A stretch of DNA of 64,000 bases from the NCBI RefSeq assembly GCF_900129215.1, contig NZ_FQUQ01000001.1, positions 62,001 through 126,000 on the forward strand, read 5' to 3'. This DNA is from Pedobacter caeni (lineage in GTDB: Bacteria; Bacteroidota; Bacteroidia; Sphingobacteriales; Sphingobacteriaceae). Position numbers and translations under genes: made by a program. Each line of letters opens with the position of its first letter. Within the stretch, counting starts at the first letter, position 1. The notes under the pieces were generated by a model that was not told the DNA's origin, made no database searches, and was given only the letters and a program-made list of their open reading frames with translations. Positions 54,082-63,242 of this stretch are shown piece after piece.

Positions 54082-55101
54082 ATGAAATCATTGATCTTAA
54101 AATCCATCGCCCTTGGCCTCATTGCCACAGCGCTATGGTCATGTAAAAAGGATGAGGGGGCGGTTGTGGCTACTGCAGGCACTCCTGGTTCGCTGCAATC
54201 ATCGGCCTCAACTCTGGTTCTAGATAAAACCATGCTTAGTACCAATGTGATCACTTTTACGCTGGGAGATGCCGATTTTGGCTATCAGGCAGCCATTACC
54301 AATACGTTACAGCTATCTGCAAAAGGAAAGAATTTTGCTGCTGATCAAACGAAAGAATTTACACTTGAACCCAAAGTTAAAAGCAAGAGTTATAATGGTT
54401 TTGATTTTAACAACCTGCTGCTTGCCCTGAACTTGTCGACGGGCAGCAGTTCTGATGTCGAGATCAGGGTTAAGTCGTCCATATCCAATGCTTTAAGCCC
54501 TGTTTATAGCAATGTGGTGACCATTAATGCACGCCCATTTCCATTAACATCCTGGGTTTACGTGCCTGGTGCCTACCAGGGATGGGATATTTTAAAGGCA
54601 GACAGCCTGGTATCGCCAACCGGCAATGGGATATATACGGGGGTGATCAATTTTGTAGCCGCAAATTCTGATTTTAAAGTAACACCGGCCAAAAAATGGG
54701 ATTTCTCCTATGGCGATCTGGGTGGAGGGAAACTGGGTAGCAATACCGGCGGAAACCTTAAAGCTGCAGCAGCAGGGCCACAATTGCTGACGGTCGACCT
54801 GAATGCCAAAACATGGACATTGGCACCTGCAAGCCGCTGGTCTGTTATCGGTGATGCCGTTCCGGGCAGTGGCTGGTTTCTGGATACAGATATGAAATTT
54901 ATCAACGATGGAAAGGGGCAATACCTCCTTACTACCAATCTTTTGGCTGGAGAATTTAAGTTCAGGAGGAATTATGACTGGGGAACAACCATCGGAAACG
55001 GGGCCGCAAATATTAAAGTTACTGCAGCGGGAAATTATACCCTTGTGCTTACAGTAAATGCAGATGGAAAAACGGGCAGCTATACCATGACTAAAAACTA
55101 A
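54082..55101 (+). CDS. SusE-type outer-membrane starch-binding lipoprotein
   Basis: A 339-residue lipoprotein (lipobox ALWSC, C21). The N-terminal SusE domain covers about 40-150 (LDKTMLSTNVITFTLGDADF, FDFNNLLLALNLSTG, VEIRVKSS). Two starch-binding-like modules follow (VYVPGAYQGWDILKADSLVS and SVIGDAVPGSGWFLDTDMKF), each with aromatic residues suited to stacking on glucose rings. SusE/SusF proteins do not cut starch; they hold it at the surface. It stands between SusD and the GH65 phosphorylase, 18 nt from SusD, in the same operon. Confidence 0.9.
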   Translation: MKSLILKSIALGLIATALWSCKKDEGAVVATAGTPGSLQSSASTLVLDKTMLSTNVITFTLGDADFGYQAAITNTLQLSAKGKNFAADQTKEFTLEPKVKSKSYNGFDFNNLLLALNLSTGSSSDVEIRVKSSISNALSPVYSNVVTINARPFPLTSWVYVPGAYQGWDILKADSLVSPTGNGIYTGVINFVAANSDFKVTPAKKWDFSYGDLGGGKLGSNTGGNLKAAAAGPQLLTVDLNAKTWTLAPASRWSVIGDAVPGSGWFLDTDMKFINDGKGQYLLTTNLLAGEFKFRRNYDWGTTIGNGAANIKVTAAGNYTLVLTVNADGKTGSYTMTKN

Positions 55102-55122
55102 ATAAAAAGACGATACACATCA

Positions 55123-57450
55123 ATGAAGAACTACATTAAAGCAAATGAGTGGAAGATAATTGAAGAGGGCTTTGATCCGCACTTAAACAAAATATCTGAG
55201 AGCATTTTTAGTCTGGGCAATGGAAGGATGGGGCAGCGTGCCAATTTTGAAGAAACCTATACAGGGGATACCCTCCAGGGCAATTACATTGCCGGCGTTT
55301 ATTACCCTGATAAAACCAGGGTTGGCTGGTGGAAGAACGGCTATCCGGAATCGCTGGCCAAAGTGATCAATGCAGCCAACTGGATTGGCTTAAATGTAAC
55401 TATTGATGGGGAAACGCTGGACCTTGCACAGGTACAGGTGAGCGATTTTAAAAGGGAACTGAACATGCGCGAAGGCTACCTGCTGCGCAGTTTTACCGCC
55501 AGGTTAAAAAGTGGTAAGGCAGTAAGTGTAACTGCCAGGCGTTTTTGCAGTATCGCCAATGATGAAGTGGCCGCTTTGCGCTACAGCATTCGTCCGCTAA
55601 ACTTTAGAGGCACCTTAACCATTACCGCTTTTACTGATGGGGATGTGAAAAACCAGGACAGCAATTATGGAGAGAAATTTTGGGAAGAGGTTGATGGGAC
55701 GATCATCGGGAATGAAGCCTATTTAACTTTGCGGACTAAAAAAACAGCCTTTGAAGTGTGTACAGGAAGCAGTATCAGCATCTTTAAAGATGGGAGCGAA
55801 GTACAGCCAGAGCTGGAAGCCATCCGGAAGGATAAGTATGTAGGTCAGACATTTCACATAGATTGCGGGCAGCATGAAATCTTTACCATTGATAAAGTAG
55901 CGGCAAACCTGTCCTCCGAAAATCACCCCAAGCCGCTGCTGATGGAGCGTTGCAAACAGGTGGTCCAAACCGCCCGGGCATTTGGTTTTGAGGCCTTGCT
56001 GAATGAACAGGCGAAAGCATGGGCTGTTAAATGGCAGGAAAGTGATATCCTGATCGAAGGGGATGTGGCTGCACAGCAGGCCATCCGTTTTAATATTTTT
56101 CAATTGTTCCAGACGTATACCGGCAAGGACGATAGGTTGAACATAGGCCCTAAAGGTTTTACCGGAGAGAAGTATGGGGGCTCTACTTTTTGGGATACCG
56201 AAGCCTACTGTCTGCCTTTTTACCTGGCCACAGCTGAGCCTGCGGTAGCAAGAAATCTATTGATATACCGGTATAAACAGCTTGGGAAGGCCATAGAAAA
56301 TGCCGAAAAGCTGGGTTTTAGCCATGGAGCTGCCTTATACCCAATGGTGACCATGAACGGGGAGGAATGCCACAATGAATGGGAAATCACCTTTGAAGAG
56401 ATCCACCGCAATGGGGCCATTGCTTTTGCCATTTACAACTACGTCCGTTATACGAACGATACAGCTTACCTGCAAGAATATGGGCTGGAAGTATTGGTTG
56501 CCATTGCGCGCTTCTGGAAGCAGCGTGTAAACTGGAGCAATGATAAACATCGCTATGTGATCCTTGGGGTAACCGGCCCCAATGAGTATGAGAATAACGT
56601 AGACAACAACTGGTACACAAATTTAATGGCCAGCTGGTGCTTAAAGTATGCCTCAGAAGTGGCCTTAGGTCTGAAAGCCCAGCAGCCACAGAAATATATG
56701 GAGTTGCTGAAAAAGCTGGACTTTAAAGAAAAAGAGCTGGCAGACTGGGCCTATATTGTCGAAAAGATGTATTATCCCCAGGATTCGAAAAGAGGCATAT
56801 TTTTACAGCAGGATGGATACCTTGACAAGGAACCTTTAACAGTTAAACACCTCTCAGCCGCCGACAGGCCCTTAAATCAGAAATGGAGCTGGGACCGCAT
56901 CCTGCGCTCCTGTTTTATCAAACAGGCCGATGTATTACAGGGGCTGTATTTTTTTGAAGAAGATTATGATCTGGAAACCATCAGGAGGAATTTTGACTAT
57001 TATGAACCCCGAACGGTCCACGAAAGCTCATTATCACCCTGTGTACATAGTATTCTGGCAGCAAAACTAAACGATGAGGCCCGCGCTTATGAATTTTACC
57101 TGAGGACAGCGCGTTTAGACCTCGACGATTACAACAATGATACAGAAGATGGCCTGCACATTACCTCTATGGCCGGAACCTGGATGAGCATTGTTGAGGG
57201 CTTTGCCGGAATGCGTGTCCGCAACGGGCAATTGCAGTTCAACCCTTTTTTACCCGGGAAATGGGAATCGTTCTCTTTCTCCCTCATTTTTAGAGGAGCA
57301 AGGCTCAATATAAAGATCACTGAGCATGGGATAAGGATTAAAAATGAAAGTATGGTTTCGTTAACGCTTAAAGTAAGAGAAACTTCCTACCAGCTTGCCG
57401 GATATGCGGAAATTGAAACTGGTGATAGTGTGATCCGGCCGCTGGTGTAG
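55123..57450 (+). CDS. GH65 phosphorylase (maltose phosphorylase type)
   Basis: A 775-residue cytoplasmic enzyme without signal peptide. The N-terminal beta-sandwich (about 1-270) includes ESIFSLGNGRMGQRANFEE. The (alpha/alpha)6 barrel (about 330-690) includes KGFTGEKYGGSTFWDTEAYC, ITFEEIHRNGAIAFAIYNYV and GVTGPNEYENNVDNNWYTN. The general acid should be E488 in GPNEY, the position of the known catalytic glutamate of Lactobacillus maltose phosphorylase. The phosphate-binding region lies in HESSLSPCVHSI. It splits maltose or a related disaccharide with phosphate to beta-glucose-1-phosphate and glucose. Trehalose or kojibiose specificity is possible, but the starch genes around it favour maltose. 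No beta-phosphoglucomutase gene is adjacent. Confidence 0.92.
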   Translation: MKNYIKANEWKIIEEGFDPHLNKISESIFSLGNGRMGQRANFEETYTGDTLQGNYIAGVYYPDKTRVGWWKNGYPESLAKVINAANWIGLNVTIDGETLDLAQVQVSDFKRELNMREGYLLRSFTARLKSGKAVSVTARRFCSIANDEVAALRYSIRPLNFRGTLTITAFTDGDVKNQDSNYGEKFWEEVDGTIIGNEAYLTLRTKKTAFEVCTGSSISIFKDGSEVQPELEAIRKDKYVGQTFHIDCGQHEIFTIDKVAANLSSENHPKPLLMERCKQVVQTARAFGFEALLNEQAKAWAVKWQESDILIEGDVAAQQAIRFNIFQLFQTYTGKDDRLNIGPKGFTGEKYGGSTFWDTEAYCLPFYLATAEPAVARNLLIYRYKQLGKAIENAEKLGFSHGAALYPMVTMNGEECHNEWEITFEEIHRNGAIAFAIYNYVRYTNDTAYLQEYGLEVLVAIARFWKQRVNWSNDKHRYVILGVTGPNEYENNVDNNWYTNLMASWCLKYASEVALGLKAQQPQKYMELLKKLDFKEKELADWAYIVEKMYYPQDSKRGIFLQQDGYLDKEPLTVKHLSAADRPLNQKWSWDRILRSCFIKQADVLQGLYFFEEDYDLETIRRNFDYYEPRTVHESSLSPCVHSILAAKLNDEARAYEFYLRTARLDLDDYNNDTEDGLHITSMAGTWMSIVEGFAGMRVRNGQLQFNPFLPGKWESFSFSLIFRGARLNIKITEHGIRIKNESMVSLTLKVRETSYQLAGYAEIETGDSVIRPLV

Positions 57451-57473
57451 GGTTACATATTTTGCCAATTTGC

Positions 57474-57495
57474 ACCTGGAAGCAGGTTTTGTTTT
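57474..57495. terminator. Weak hairpin between convergent operons
   Basis: ACCTG and CAGGT pair over 5 bp around GAAG and are followed on the plus strand by TTTGTTTT. Short, but it is the only stem in the 72-nt gap between the GH65 and subtilase stops. Confidence 0.35.
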
Positions 57496-57522
57496 ATCAT
57501 TTTGATAGGCATTAAGGTTAAA

Positions 57523-59058
57523 TTATGGCAGTGGATTGATCGAGGTGTTTTCGATTTTCGGAACTCCTGCACCCTGCAGTTCTGCTGGTAGACCCAATGA
57601 TGTACATGCGGCAACCAAAGCGGGTTTAACATAAGCTGCGCGGGCTGCACCAGTTAATTTCTGATATTGCTCATCGATTGCCAGTTGGCCGCAAAGGAAA
57701 CCGACTACCATAGGGGAGGCCAGAGACGTGCCTGCCAGATCTCCATAAGCCTGATTGATGCCATATTTGTCAGGAAACGTGGAAATCAGTCCTACTGCCG
57801 GTGCTACACAGTCAAGCTTGCTGCCAAAGTTGCTAAACATAGGTATATAGTAACCGGCCGGGTTAATACGTGTTGGATCTGTCGGAATCAATACCTGTGT
57901 AACTGAACCTGCAGGCCCCCAGGTATTAAGGCCCAGGGCGCCAACAGATATGGCTTCTGGATAGGCTGCGGGATAACTAACAGGGGTACCGGTGTTGCCC
58001 GATGCGCAGACACATACCACACCTTTATTATAAGCGTAGTTGATCGCTTCCTCTTCTATTTTGGAAGGGATTTTAGAGGCGAGGCTGAGATTGATCAGAT
58101 CAACCTGATGCTCATCCACCATCATCCTGATGGCTTGCGCAACATCACCCTGGTTAGCATCTCCGCCATCGCTTGGAAACACACGTATCGAGAATATCGT
58201 GGCGCCTGAGGCCGTACCTCCGTATTGTCCGTTTTGTTGTGGTTGTGCCGCGATCAGGCCGCATACGATGCTGCCGTGAATATCAACATCGCCGCCTCCG
58301 GTGGGGTCGTACACGCCGTTAATGAGTGAACCAAGGTCGATCACATTTTGCAGGCAGGGGTTGGGGCCCACTCCGGTATCAATAACCCCAACTTTCATGC
58401 CTTTGCCTCTTGTAGCATCGTAACTGCTCAGGCCCATTAATTGCTGCCACCATCCGTAGGGGCCATCATTTGCAATTAGCGGGCAGTCTATTTGATAGCT
58501 GGTTTCGTTGCTTGAGGTTGCCATGCTCCAGTAGTTGCCAGCAGGATCGGTCATGATCATGCCGATGCTCATACCGCTGTTATCAAGCGTAAAACTTACC
58601 TGGCCATTTTGGTTGGTAATTGCGGTAACGGTATCAGGGAGATGGCCGGCTTCTACAATAACTGCAGATACTGTCGAGCCATATAAAGGTACCGGAGGCG
58701 TGTTTTCTGCTATTCCGTCTACAACAACCATCACAGGTGCAGGAGAGGGGACTGGCGCCGCTATAGTTGCATGTTGGACAACCGGACTGTTTTCTTTTGA
58801 TCGCTTAAGGTGTTCTTCTGCCATGTTTTGCAAAAGCTCTTTCTGACCGTTGGTGTGCGGAATTACGGCCTCGATGTGATGCGTGCCGCTAAGCTCGCTC
58901 TTGTGTTGTTCAACAGCTTGCGGATCGGCCTCTATATGGATAACGGATTGCTTATTGCCATTGGTTTTTTTAGACCAGAACTCTGATATTTTACCTGAGA
59001 TGGATTTTAGGTTGTTTGCTGGAGTATTCTGTTTGGGTGCAATGATGAAGTGAGCCAT
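57523..59058 (-). CDS. S8-family (subtilisin-like) serine peptidase of the RiPP-like operon
   Basis: A 511-residue subtilase. The catalytic triad is complete: D227 in GVIDTGVG, H261 in DIHGSIVCG, S445 in GTSLASP, with the oxyanion asparagine in CASGNTG. There is no signal peptide (starts MAHFIIAPKQNTP). Residues about 30-90 could be an inhibitory propeptide, then a Pro/Val-rich linker (PVPSPAPVMVVV), then a small carboxypeptidase-like beta domain at about 120-200. It is the last gene of the minus-strand operon, 2 nt after the SDR gene. In lanthipeptide-type clusters such peptidases remove the leader peptide, which is the most likely job here. Secretion by a non-Sec route remains possible. Confidence 0.88.
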   Translation of the reverse strand: MAHFIIAPKQNTPANNLKSISGKISEFWSKKTNGNKQSVIHIEADPQAVEQHKSELSGTHHIEAVIPHTNGQKELLQNMAEEHLKRSKENSPVVQHATIAAPVPSPAPVMVVVDGIAENTPPVPLYGSTVSAVIVEAGHLPDTVTAITNQNGQVSFTLDNSGMSIGMIMTDPAGNYWSMATSSNETSYQIDCPLIANDGPYGWWQQLMGLSSYDATRGKGMKVGVIDTGVGPNPCLQNVIDLGSLINGVYDPTGGGDVDIHGSIVCGLIAAQPQQNGQYGGTASGATIFSIRVFPSDGGDANQGDVAQAIRMMVDEHQVDLINLSLASKIPSKIEEEAINYAYNKGVVCVCASGNTGTPVSYPAAYPEAISVGALGLNTWGPAGSVTQVLIPTDPTRINPAGYYIPMFSNFGSKLDCVAPAVGLISTFPDKYGINQAYGDLAGTSLASPMVVGFLCGQLAIDEQYQKLTGAARAAYVKPALVAACTSLGLPAELQGAGVPKIENTSINPLP

Positions 59059-59060
59059 GA

Positions 59061-61055
59061 TTAATTTAGTTTTTGACTTGTGATGTATTGATTATCATTT
59101 GTTACTGCCTCTTTGTAGTAACTCTTTAGTTCATTTTTAAAATACTCGTCGTAAAAACCGGCTATTTCCGCTGCCTTGTGTTCAGGAAATCCAAAGATGG
59201 CTCCTATCATTGCAGCGTTAATTTCTGTGGGAGTGAAATAATCCACCAGGTACGCAAGTATCTTCGATATAGCCAACAGTTTTTTCTGTGTGATATCAAA
59301 TAGATAATATTCACCGTCGATGGTTATTTTTAGCAAGTCGGTTATAAAATGGTCGCAGCTTATTTGTGGTTGCTCTGTTTTATTTTGGGTGAATAGAATA
59401 TCATTTGCGTTGCCGATAGTCAATTTGTTGCAGGCTGCATGACCGGCTTTAGTAAGCGCTCTCGCCAAATCGAAAACATATGGAAGATGAACAACGTGTC
59501 CGGTTTTATTGTCAACCTGGTTGGTCATCAGGTAACAGCTGCCCAACAGTCGCAGGTTAATTTTGGGAAAATCAGAGATCTGGTTTAATAGCCACTTGCA
59601 GAGGTGGTGATACGAAGTCTCAGCAGCACAAAAGATTAAAAATCTGTCAGCTGACCCAAAATTGGGTTCCGGTTCGCAGAAGTCAACCAATTGTAAGCTG
59701 AGCGGCCGGTTATCTGCGGTATAATCGCCTGTATAAGCAGGTGGATTAACAACATAGCAGTCGAAAAGCCAGTGATGATTTGGTCGTTTTTCTATAACGC
59801 CGGTCAAGAGTGCTGAAGCTTTTTCCAGGTAGCGGATGTCGAACGAACGGAATTCTTTAATTTTTTCTGCAATCTCATCTGCAACCAGCAAAACTTCTGC
59901 AACCTGGGGGGCTGCTCCATTAAGAACCATTTCTTCATACACTTCGTCACCGGTGGTCCAGTTTTGGATTGTGGACAGGTGGAATCCATGATGTTCATTA
60001 ATGAGTTTCCCCAGCAATTGATCGATGTTGGAAGGCTGTGCTTTAGGAAGGGCCTCCAGAGTCTGTCTTTCCAGCGCTTCGTGAAGAAATTCATGGGTAC
60101 CGCAAAGGCGGGTTTGTGTTGCATTTCTTCCAGGCCATGAGGGTAGTTTAGTAAGTGCAGTTCGTTCAGCAGGCAGATCAGCAAACGTTGCTTGCAACGC
60201 TTCTTTAAAAGGCGTTGGCCGGAAACCCAGATCTGCCGATGCATTGCTGAGATCAAGTTTTCCCTCTGCCCCCGGAAAGTATGGAAAGGCATAAACAGAA
60301 AAACCCAGGGCCATAAGATCTGTCAGGGGAAGTGCTGCGATTGGCACAGATTGCTTTCCTGCAAAACCTGCGATGGCTTGCAGATATTCTGTCATTGTAG
60401 GGCTGTCTCCGAAAGATAAATGATAGGTGTTTCCTGTTGCCTTGCCGGATTTCAGTGCCAGGGAAAAGGCAGTGACCAGGTCGCCGATGAAAATATTTAA
60501 TACATGGCTGCGCTCCGCCCAGGGATAGATCATTGGCTCGCCCGTCTGGATTCGCTTCAGGAAATAAAGCTCTCTTGAAACCGGGTCACCGGGTCCCATA
60601 ATAGGCGCCGAACGGAGGATCACCGAAGGGAAGGCACTTTTAGAAAATGCCTCATTCAATATCGATTCACAACGCGCTTTTAACGCTCCGTAACTATCGG
60701 GGCCATCGCCGGCGTAAGTGTGTCCGCTTTCTTTCAAAGGAAAACTAAAAGGTGGCGCATAAACGGCAATAGTACTCAGCAAAATGTATTTGCTGATGCG
60801 CCCATCGAAAACAGCGATCATTTCTTCCACTTGTGAAGGATGATAAGCAATCAGATCAATCACTGCATCAACAACCATCACTTTCAAGGTTTCGAGGATA
60901 GCAAGTGAGGAGCGATCACCGATGATCTGGTGAAGATTCGGTTTGTCATCCAGTGGTTCAGTTCCGAGTACGGTTACATGATGGCCTTCTGTAGCCAATC
61001 GCTGAGCTAGCCGGTTCCCGATAAAACCTGTTCCACCTATAATTAGTACATGCAT
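59061..61055 (-). CDS. SDR-family oxidoreductase/epimerase fused to a domain of unknown function
   Basis: A 664-residue two-part protein. Residues 1-300 are an extended short-chain dehydrogenase with the NAD(P)-binding GGTGFIG (7-13), VIDLIAYHPSQ, STIAVYAPP and an active-site-like SYGALKARCE (Y-x3-K). Residues about 310-664 match nothing I know. They are helical, with a WLFDCYVVNPPAYTG stretch near 430-450, several cysteines and histidines, and at the end a compact segment (TIDGEYYLFDITQKKLLAIS, then FTPTEINAAMIGAIFG) whose strand-helix pattern recalls PqqD-like peptide-binding domains. This last idea is speculative. It lies between the methyltransferase-aminotransferase and the peptidase with 9-nt and 2-nt gaps. 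Confidence 0.75.
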   Translation of the reverse strand: MHVLIIGGTGFIGNRLAQRLATEGHHVTVLGTEPLDDKPNLHQIIGDRSSLAILETLKVMVVDAVIDLIAYHPSQVEEMIAVFDGRISKYILLSTIAVYAPPFSFPLKESGHTYAGDGPDSYGALKARCESILNEAFSKSAFPSVILRSAPIMGPGDPVSRELYFLKRIQTGEPMIYPWAERSHVLNIFIGDLVTAFSLALKSGKATGNTYHLSFGDSPTMTEYLQAIAGFAGKQSVPIAALPLTDLMALGFSVYAFPYFPGAEGKLDLSNASADLGFRPTPFKEALQATFADLPAERTALTKLPSWPGRNATQTRLCGTHEFLHEALERQTLEALPKAQPSNIDQLLGKLINEHHGFHLSTIQNWTTGDEVYEEMVLNGAAPQVAEVLLVADEIAEKIKEFRSFDIRYLEKASALLTGVIEKRPNHHWLFDCYVVNPPAYTGDYTADNRPLSLQLVDFCEPEPNFGSADRFLIFCAAETSYHHLCKWLLNQISDFPKINLRLLGSCYLMTNQVDNKTGHVVHLPYVFDLARALTKAGHAACNKLTIGNANDILFTQNKTEQPQISCDHFITDLLKITIDGEYYLFDITQKKLLAISKILAYLVDYFTPTEINAAMIGAIFGFPEHKAAEIAGFYDEYFKNELKSYYKEAVTNDNQYITSQKLN

Positions 61056-61064
61056 ATCGCAGGA

Positions 61065-63242
61065 TTAGCGTAAAGTAACGTGGTCATTAATTAATTTTAA
61101 GCTATGTAAAGCTTCTTCAAGCACTGCTGCGATCAATCTGATCTCGTCTTTGTTAATAATCAACGCTGGCATCAGCACAATACTCGAAACAGCAGGATAT
61201 GTCAGTACGCCATTTGATTTCATCAACTCATACAAAGCGGCTATCTGAAGGTCTGAGGCCGGTTTCCCATCATCCTGACAAATGGCTATCCCAATCATCA
61301 GACCGATTTGTCTGACCTGGCTGATATACCTGTTTTTTTTCATCAACTCTTCTAATAAATCCCGGCAATAATCGCCCATAGCGATGGCTGCCGGGATAAG
61401 TTGCAGTCTTTCTATCTCTTCGATACTGGCAAGAGCGGCAGCGCAACATGCGGGATTGCCGTTATGGCTTGAACCATGAACAATACTTGCGTCAGACTTG
61501 CTAAGCATATTTCCTATTTCAGCTGAGAAAAGGGTTGCACCCAGTGGTAAATAACCACTGTTAATTCCTTTTGAGAGGAGCAGTATATCAGGTTTGATGC
61601 CGAACCGGGTCGAACAGAACCAATCGCCTGTTCTTCCGAAGCCCGTAGCTACTTCATCAACAATGAGCAGAATTTTGTATTGGCTGCAGATTTCTTTAAT
61701 ACGATCAAAATAAGACTGAGGTGGGATCACCACACCTGCAGAGCCAAGTACGGGTTCAAAAATAAAGGCAGCGATTTTATCGGGAAACTGTTCCGCTAAC
61801 CCGCTCAGACTCTCTGCGCAATGCAGGGCATAGTCTTCGTACTTTTGGTTGTCCGGACATTGATCAGGGTGTGGAGTAAGAATCGCGTGCAGACCAGGGA
61901 CTCCAGGTCCAACCGCTACAGCTTCAGGACAAAGCCCGGTTACCCCCATGCTGCCGAAAAAGGTTCCGTGGTAGGATTGATCGAGGTAAGCAATATGGTT
62001 TTTTTCTGTTTTACCTTCAAGGTACCAATATTGCCGGGCCAGTTTTATTCCCAGTTCTACACTTTCTGATCCGGAGCCCGTAAAGTAAACCCATTGCAAG
62101 GGAAAGGGCGCTAACTGAACGAGTTTTCGAGCCAGGAGTATCGAGGGTAAATTACCTCTTCCGGCAAAAAGTGTCGCATAGGAAATGGTATTTAATTGCT
62201 GGTTGATTGCGTTGATGATCGTTTGGTTACCCAGGCCGCATTGCACGCTCCATAAGCCCCCTGAAGCATCGAGATAGCTTTTGCCGCTCGAGTCGACCAC
62301 TATGCAGCCTTTGCCACTTACCAGTGTCAGCACTTTGTCTGTAGGTTGATGGCAGAGGTAAGGATGCCACAAAGGGTATTCAACATCCTCGCGTTTACTG
62401 CACACATATAGATATCGCAAATTCTTGTCCTGATCAACAGCCGTAGGTATACAACGGCTGATCACGAGTCCGGCACTTTCCAGCTCATCTTCAAGTTGTT
62501 GCCGCCTGAGCATGGCCAGCTTCTTAAATTCAAGTATCAGATGGGTTTTATCATCAGCATTTACTTCCCAAAAAGAATTTTCTACCATGATGTTTTCGTC
62601 ATCGTAAGCTTTAATACCCAGCGTAATAGTGATCTCAAGCTGCTCGTGCCTGAGGTCAAGTTCGAGAATACTTTCGTTAACCACCATTTCGGGTGAAGTT
62701 ACATCGAAGGCAAAGATGCCGCCCTTAGCCAGGTGTCTGGCCGCGCATTGCATGATCTTTTTCCGGTCAGATGGGTCTGTGAAAAGCTGCAGGCTACAAT
62801 AAGGGAATATAATTAAATCGAATGGTGATGCAAACTCATAATTACGCGCGTCTGCCAGTTGAAGTTGCATTCGCGAATGTTCATTTAATGGTTGTTTTAG
62901 TTTTTCAAGCAGTATATCCAGCATATCCTGCGAATTATCAAGGCCAGTGATGGTATGGCCTTCCTCAAAAAGTGGTATAGTTACCCTTCCCGAGCCGCAG
63001 CCCAATTCTAAAATGGCGCCATTTGCTTCTTTGGCTAGCTGTGAGTAATACTTCAGGTCAAAGCGATCCAGAAAAAGAGCATCGTTTAACCGGGCCATCA
63101 GCCCCTGGTAATTCGCCATTTCTGTGATGATCGATTCATTTTTTTTTAACTGCGCAAAAGGGCCCCAATAGTCGGGAACTGTAGCTGCTGTCGTAGTTTC
63201 TGGCTCTACAAAAGCATTTTCTTCTTCATTGAGTGGAAACAT
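61065..63242 (-). CDS. SAM methyltransferase fused to class III aminotransferase
   Basis: A 725-residue bifunctional protein. Residues about 40-285 are a class I methyltransferase, with the SAM-binding ILELGCGSGRVTIPLF at about 77-92, ITGLDNSQDML and FDLIIFPYCSLQLF. Residues about 295-715 are a PLP-dependent class III (omega/acetylornithine-type) aminotransferase, with WSVQCGLGNQTI, the GSGSESVELGIKLAR cofactor region, FIFEPVLGSAGVV, the aspartate in LIVDEVATGFGRTG, and the Schiff-base lysine K558 in LLSKGINSGYLPLGA. Its start overlaps the LanB-like gene end by 17 nt. It could methylate and transaminate or aminate the termini of a modified peptide or a small metabolite; the order of reactions is unknown. 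Confidence 0.88.
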   Translation of the reverse strand: MFPLNEEENAFVEPETTTAATVPDYWGPFAQLKKNESIITEMANYQGLMARLNDALFLDRFDLKYYSQLAKEANGAILELGCGSGRVTIPLFEEGHTITGLDNSQDMLDILLEKLKQPLNEHSRMQLQLADARNYEFASPFDLIIFPYCSLQLFTDPSDRKKIMQCAARHLAKGGIFAFDVTSPEMVVNESILELDLRHEQLEITITLGIKAYDDENIMVENSFWEVNADDKTHLILEFKKLAMLRRQQLEDELESAGLVISRCIPTAVDQDKNLRYLYVCSKREDVEYPLWHPYLCHQPTDKVLTLVSGKGCIVVDSSGKSYLDASGGLWSVQCGLGNQTIINAINQQLNTISYATLFAGRGNLPSILLARKLVQLAPFPLQWVYFTGSGSESVELGIKLARQYWYLEGKTEKNHIAYLDQSYHGTFFGSMGVTGLCPEAVAVGPGVPGLHAILTPHPDQCPDNQKYEDYALHCAESLSGLAEQFPDKIAAFIFEPVLGSAGVVIPPQSYFDRIKEICSQYKILLIVDEVATGFGRTGDWFCSTRFGIKPDILLLSKGINSGYLPLGATLFSAEIGNMLSKSDASIVHGSSHNGNPACCAAALASIEEIERLQLIPAAIAMGDYCRDLLEELMKKNRYISQVRQIGLMIGIAICQDDGKPASDLQIAALYELMKSNGVLTYPAVSSIVLMPALIINKDEIRLIAAVLEEALHSLKLINDHVTLR

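Noticed and set aside
59804..60292. 162-residue frame within the SDR fusion gene
   Set aside because: Same strand, other frame; the main frame is uninterrupted and has the SDR motifs.
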